Shown: piece after piece, positions 14,909 through 16,647 of the stretch
Layout of the letters: each line of letters begins with the position of its first letter
How positions within the stretch are numbered: position 1 is the first letter of the stretch
NCBI GenBank assembly: GCA_003497505.1
Contig: DNNV01000256.1
Coordinates: 1-16,647, forward strand
Direction of reading: 5' to 3'
Origin: Clostridiales bacterium
GTDB lineage: Bacteria > Bacillota > Clostridia > Tissierellales > Sedimentibacteraceae
Length of the DNA stretch: 16,647 bases
Program-made: the position numbers and the translations under genes
Notes under the pieces: generated by a model
Seen by the model: the letters and a program-made list of their open reading frames with translations, nothing else
Told to the model about the DNA's origin: nothing
Databases searched by the model: none

Positions 14909-15874
14909 ATGGACTGGATTTGTGAGAATGGCGGCCTTGAGGCCAATCAATTAAATAACCTAACGGTTAAAGGTGAATTTGCTGAGCTTTCAGAAAATAA
15001 CGGAGAAGGATTTTTGGAGACTCCCGTTGTTGAAACCGAGAAATTCAAGGAAATAACTCCTTCATGGAATTCAAGGACTGATAAGGACAGCTCAGTAGAG
15101 TTTTTTATAAGGTTGAGAGTTGAAGACAATTGGACACCATATGTAAGCTATGGTCTATGGTCTACAGACGGCAACAACATAGGTGTTAAAAACTATTACA
15201 AGGATGAAATTATCAGGGCAACGGATGACAGGATTTTTGTTCTTGATGGTAAATTTGGAGATGCGGTGCAGATTAAGGTTGTTATGAGAGGAAAGAACCC
15301 TAAGCTGAAGTTGATAGCATTTTCAACTGATGCTGGGGAGGATGAGCCTGTGGAAGGAGACTATCTTAGGACACTTGCCAATGTTCCTTTGATTTCCCAG
15401 CTGGCAAGCGGACACAAGGATGCGCATGTAATATGCAGCCCAACATCTCTGACAATGGCATTGAAGTATCACGGCAAAAATGTGGAGCTGGATCAGGTTA
15501 CAAGAGGGACATTTGACACAGGTAACGAAGCATATGGCAACTGGCCCCAAAATGCTGCATTTGCGGGTGAAATGGGAATGAGGGCATATACGAAGAAATG
15601 TAAATCCATAAATCCTGTAAAAAATTTCATTGCAAACGGAATACCTGTGGTTGCTTCGGTGTGTATGAATAGCAAGGAAGATCTGGACGGGGCGATTTCC
15701 TCATTCTCCGGCGGACATTTAATGGTTGTTGTGGGGTTTGATGTTATTGACGATATTGAATATGTGGTTGTGAACGACCCAGCCGCAAATTCAAATACAG
15801 AGGTTCGCAAGTATTACAGGCTTGACCAGTGGGTTAAGGTATGGCGCCACTATATATATGCTGTTACTCCATAG
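14909..15874 (+). CDS. C39-like (papain-fold) cysteine peptidase without signal peptide
   Basis: This 321-residue protein has two parts. The N-terminal ~150 residues look like a beta-rich domain (FKEITPSWNSRT, then VEFFIRLRVEDNWTPYVSYGLWS). The C-terminal ~165 residues match the Peptidase_C39_2 fold. Its predicted catalytic set is Gln164 (LISQ), Cys176 in ICSPTSLTMAL, His270 in GGHLMVVVGF and Asp290 in VVNDPAA. All are intact, so it is probably an active peptidase. There is no signal peptide, membrane segment or LPXTG, so I infer a cytoplasmic enzyme. GGGAGG before ATG 14909 and a 22-nt gap after oppF with no terminator place it as the last gene of the opp operon. Cleavage of imported peptides is a reasonable guess. 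Other members of this architecture are secreted, so its location should not be taken as settled. Confidence 0.8.
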   Translation: MDWICENGGLEANQLNNLTVKGEFAELSENNGEGFLETPVVETEKFKEITPSWNSRTDKDSSVEFFIRLRVEDNWTPYVSYGLWSTDGNNIGVKNYYKDEIIRATDDRIFVLDGKFGDAVQIKVVMRGKNPKLKLIAFSTDAGEDEPVEGDYLRTLANVPLISQLASGHKDAHVICSPTSLTMALKYHGKNVELDQVTRGTFDTGNEAYGNWPQNAAFAGEMGMRAYTKKCKSINPVKNFIANGIPVVASVCMNSKEDLDGAISSFSGGHLMVVVGFDVIDDIEYVVVNDPAANSNTEVRKYYRLDQWVKVWRHYIYAVTP

Positions 15875-15899
15875 CATGAAACTTTGAGTAATGAAGGCT

Positions 15900-15927
15900 T
15901 TGCAACTTAGCTTAAATGTTGTATAAT
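15900..15927 (+). promoter_or_regulatory. Promoter of the DUF218 gene
   Basis: TTGCAA (15900-15905) matches four of six -35 bases and is followed after 16 bp by consensus TATAAT (15922-15927). Transcription would start about 20 nt before the coding start. Confidence 0.72.
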
Positions 15928-15955
15928 AGTTTCATATTTTAGGACGGAGAAGTAC

Positions 15956-16636
15956 ATGAAGAAGCTATTAAAAGCTGTAAAGCGCTTATTTTCAATACTT
16001 ATTTTAATTATAATTATCGGTCTTTCCGTATTTATAGCTATAGATCGATATGTTGTTATATCAACCTCAGGCAGGATTGTTTCTATGGAAGAGGCCCTGG
16101 ATGCTCAGACTGACTGCATACTGGTGCTGGGTGCGGGAGTCAGAAGCGACGGGTCACCGAGCCCCATGCTTAGGGATAGAATAATAACCGGCGTTGAACT
16201 GTATAATTCAGGAGCTTCGGACAGGATTCTCATGAGCGGTGACCATACTACGAAATGGTATGATGAGGTCAACATAATGAAAAGATGCGCCGTCGAAATG
16301 GGGGTTCCATCAGAAGACATATTTATGGACCATGCGGGAATATCCACCTATGATAGTGTCTATCGGGCAAAGGAAATATTTGCTGTTGAAAAGGTGGTCA
16401 TTGTGACACAAAAATATCATCTTCACAGAGCGCTGTATATTGCCAAGAGGCTTGGAGTTGAAGCAGTTGGTGTCTCAGCTGATGGCCAAAACTATGCCGG
16501 GCAGGAAATAAGAGATCTCAGAGAAATGGCAGCAAGAGTGAAGGATTTCTTCAAGGTGATGCTGAAGCCGCCTTCGCAGATAGGAGGGGAACTAATTCCT
16601 GTCAGTGGAAACGGCGATGATACTAATGACAGATAA
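15956..16636 (+). CDS. SanA/YdcF-type DUF218 membrane-anchored protein
   Basis: This 226-residue protein has a basic N-terminus, one membrane helix (about 12-29) and a DUF218 domain on the far side. Landmarks are ILVLGAGVRSDGSPSPMLRDRI (55-76), ILMSGDH (91-97), STYDSVYRAKEIF (130-142) and VTQKYHLHRALYIAKRLG (150-167). SanA of enteric bacteria belongs to this family and affects envelope permeability and vancomycin tolerance. The biochemical role is not well established, so I claim only a likely envelope function. GGACGGAG (15942-15949) precedes ATG 15956. The gene is complete, with its stop 11 nt before the window ends. It has its own promoter, so it is separate from the opp operon. Confidence 0.88.
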   Translation: MKKLLKAVKRLFSILILIIIIGLSVFIAIDRYVVISTSGRIVSMEEALDAQTDCILVLGAGVRSDGSPSPMLRDRIITGVELYNSGASDRILMSGDHTTKWYDEVNIMKRCAVEMGVPSEDIFMDHAGISTYDSVYRAKEIFAVEKVVIVTQKYHLHRALYIAKRLGVEAVGVSADGQNYAGQEIRDLREMAARVKDFFKVMLKPPSQIGGELIPVSGNGDDTNDR

Positions 16637-16647
16637 ATGTAAAAATA

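Noticed and set aside
15876..15935. Inverted repeat ATGAAACT / AGTTTCAT after the peptidase gene as a terminator
   Set aside because: The arms are 44 nt apart with no intervening helix, and the second arm overlaps the start region of the next promoter.

Overview
The window is AT-rich and all eleven genes I can support lie on the + strand. Strong AGGAGG-type ribosome sites, ATA/AGA/GGA-rich codon use, a T-box riboswitch, an LPXTG surface protein and lipoprotein-type binding proteins point to a low-GC Gram-positive anaerobe of the Clostridia/Tissierellia kind. The lineage is inferred from gene style only. No rRNA, tRNA, CRISPR array, transposase or phage gene was seen.

Layout. (1) 1-553 is an AT-rich stretch with no convincing gene. 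(2) 554-4447 encodes a 1297-residue sortase-anchored adhesin: signal peptide, N-terminal domain, five regularly spaced ~130-residue modules, three SpaA/Cna-B-type isopeptide domains, a Pro-rich wall stalk and LPNTG. A short terminator follows. (3) 4511-7758 is a T-box-controlled ABC importer operon: a clear promoter, a complete T-box leader, two unusual tandem hairpins sharing one loop, then lipoprotein, permease and ATPase of the TrpXYZ type. The specifier reads most naturally as UUC (Phe), and the antiterminator bulge UGGU expects a tRNA ending ACCA. This argues against tryptophan as the regulating amino acid. (4) 7844-8581 is truA with its own terminator. (5) 8775-15874 is an oligopeptide importer operon with a ~180-nt leader holding a perfect 20-bp palindrome: lipoprotein OppA, permeases OppB and OppC, ATPases OppD and OppF, then a C39-like cysteine peptidase with no signal peptide. 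(6) 15900-16636 is a promoter and a SanA/YdcF-type DUF218 membrane protein.

How it fits together. The two importers suggest a cell that lives on peptides and amino acids. The Opp system would bring in oligopeptides, and the co-transcribed peptidase may process a subset of them in the cytoplasm. The T-box importer would switch on when one charged tRNA, probably tRNA-Phe, runs low.

The points most worth checking are the T-box specificity, the paired hairpins at 4841-4937, the peptidase in the opp operon, the leader palindrome, and the codon bias of the importer permease/ATPase pair, where every Ile codon of the ATPase is ATA.
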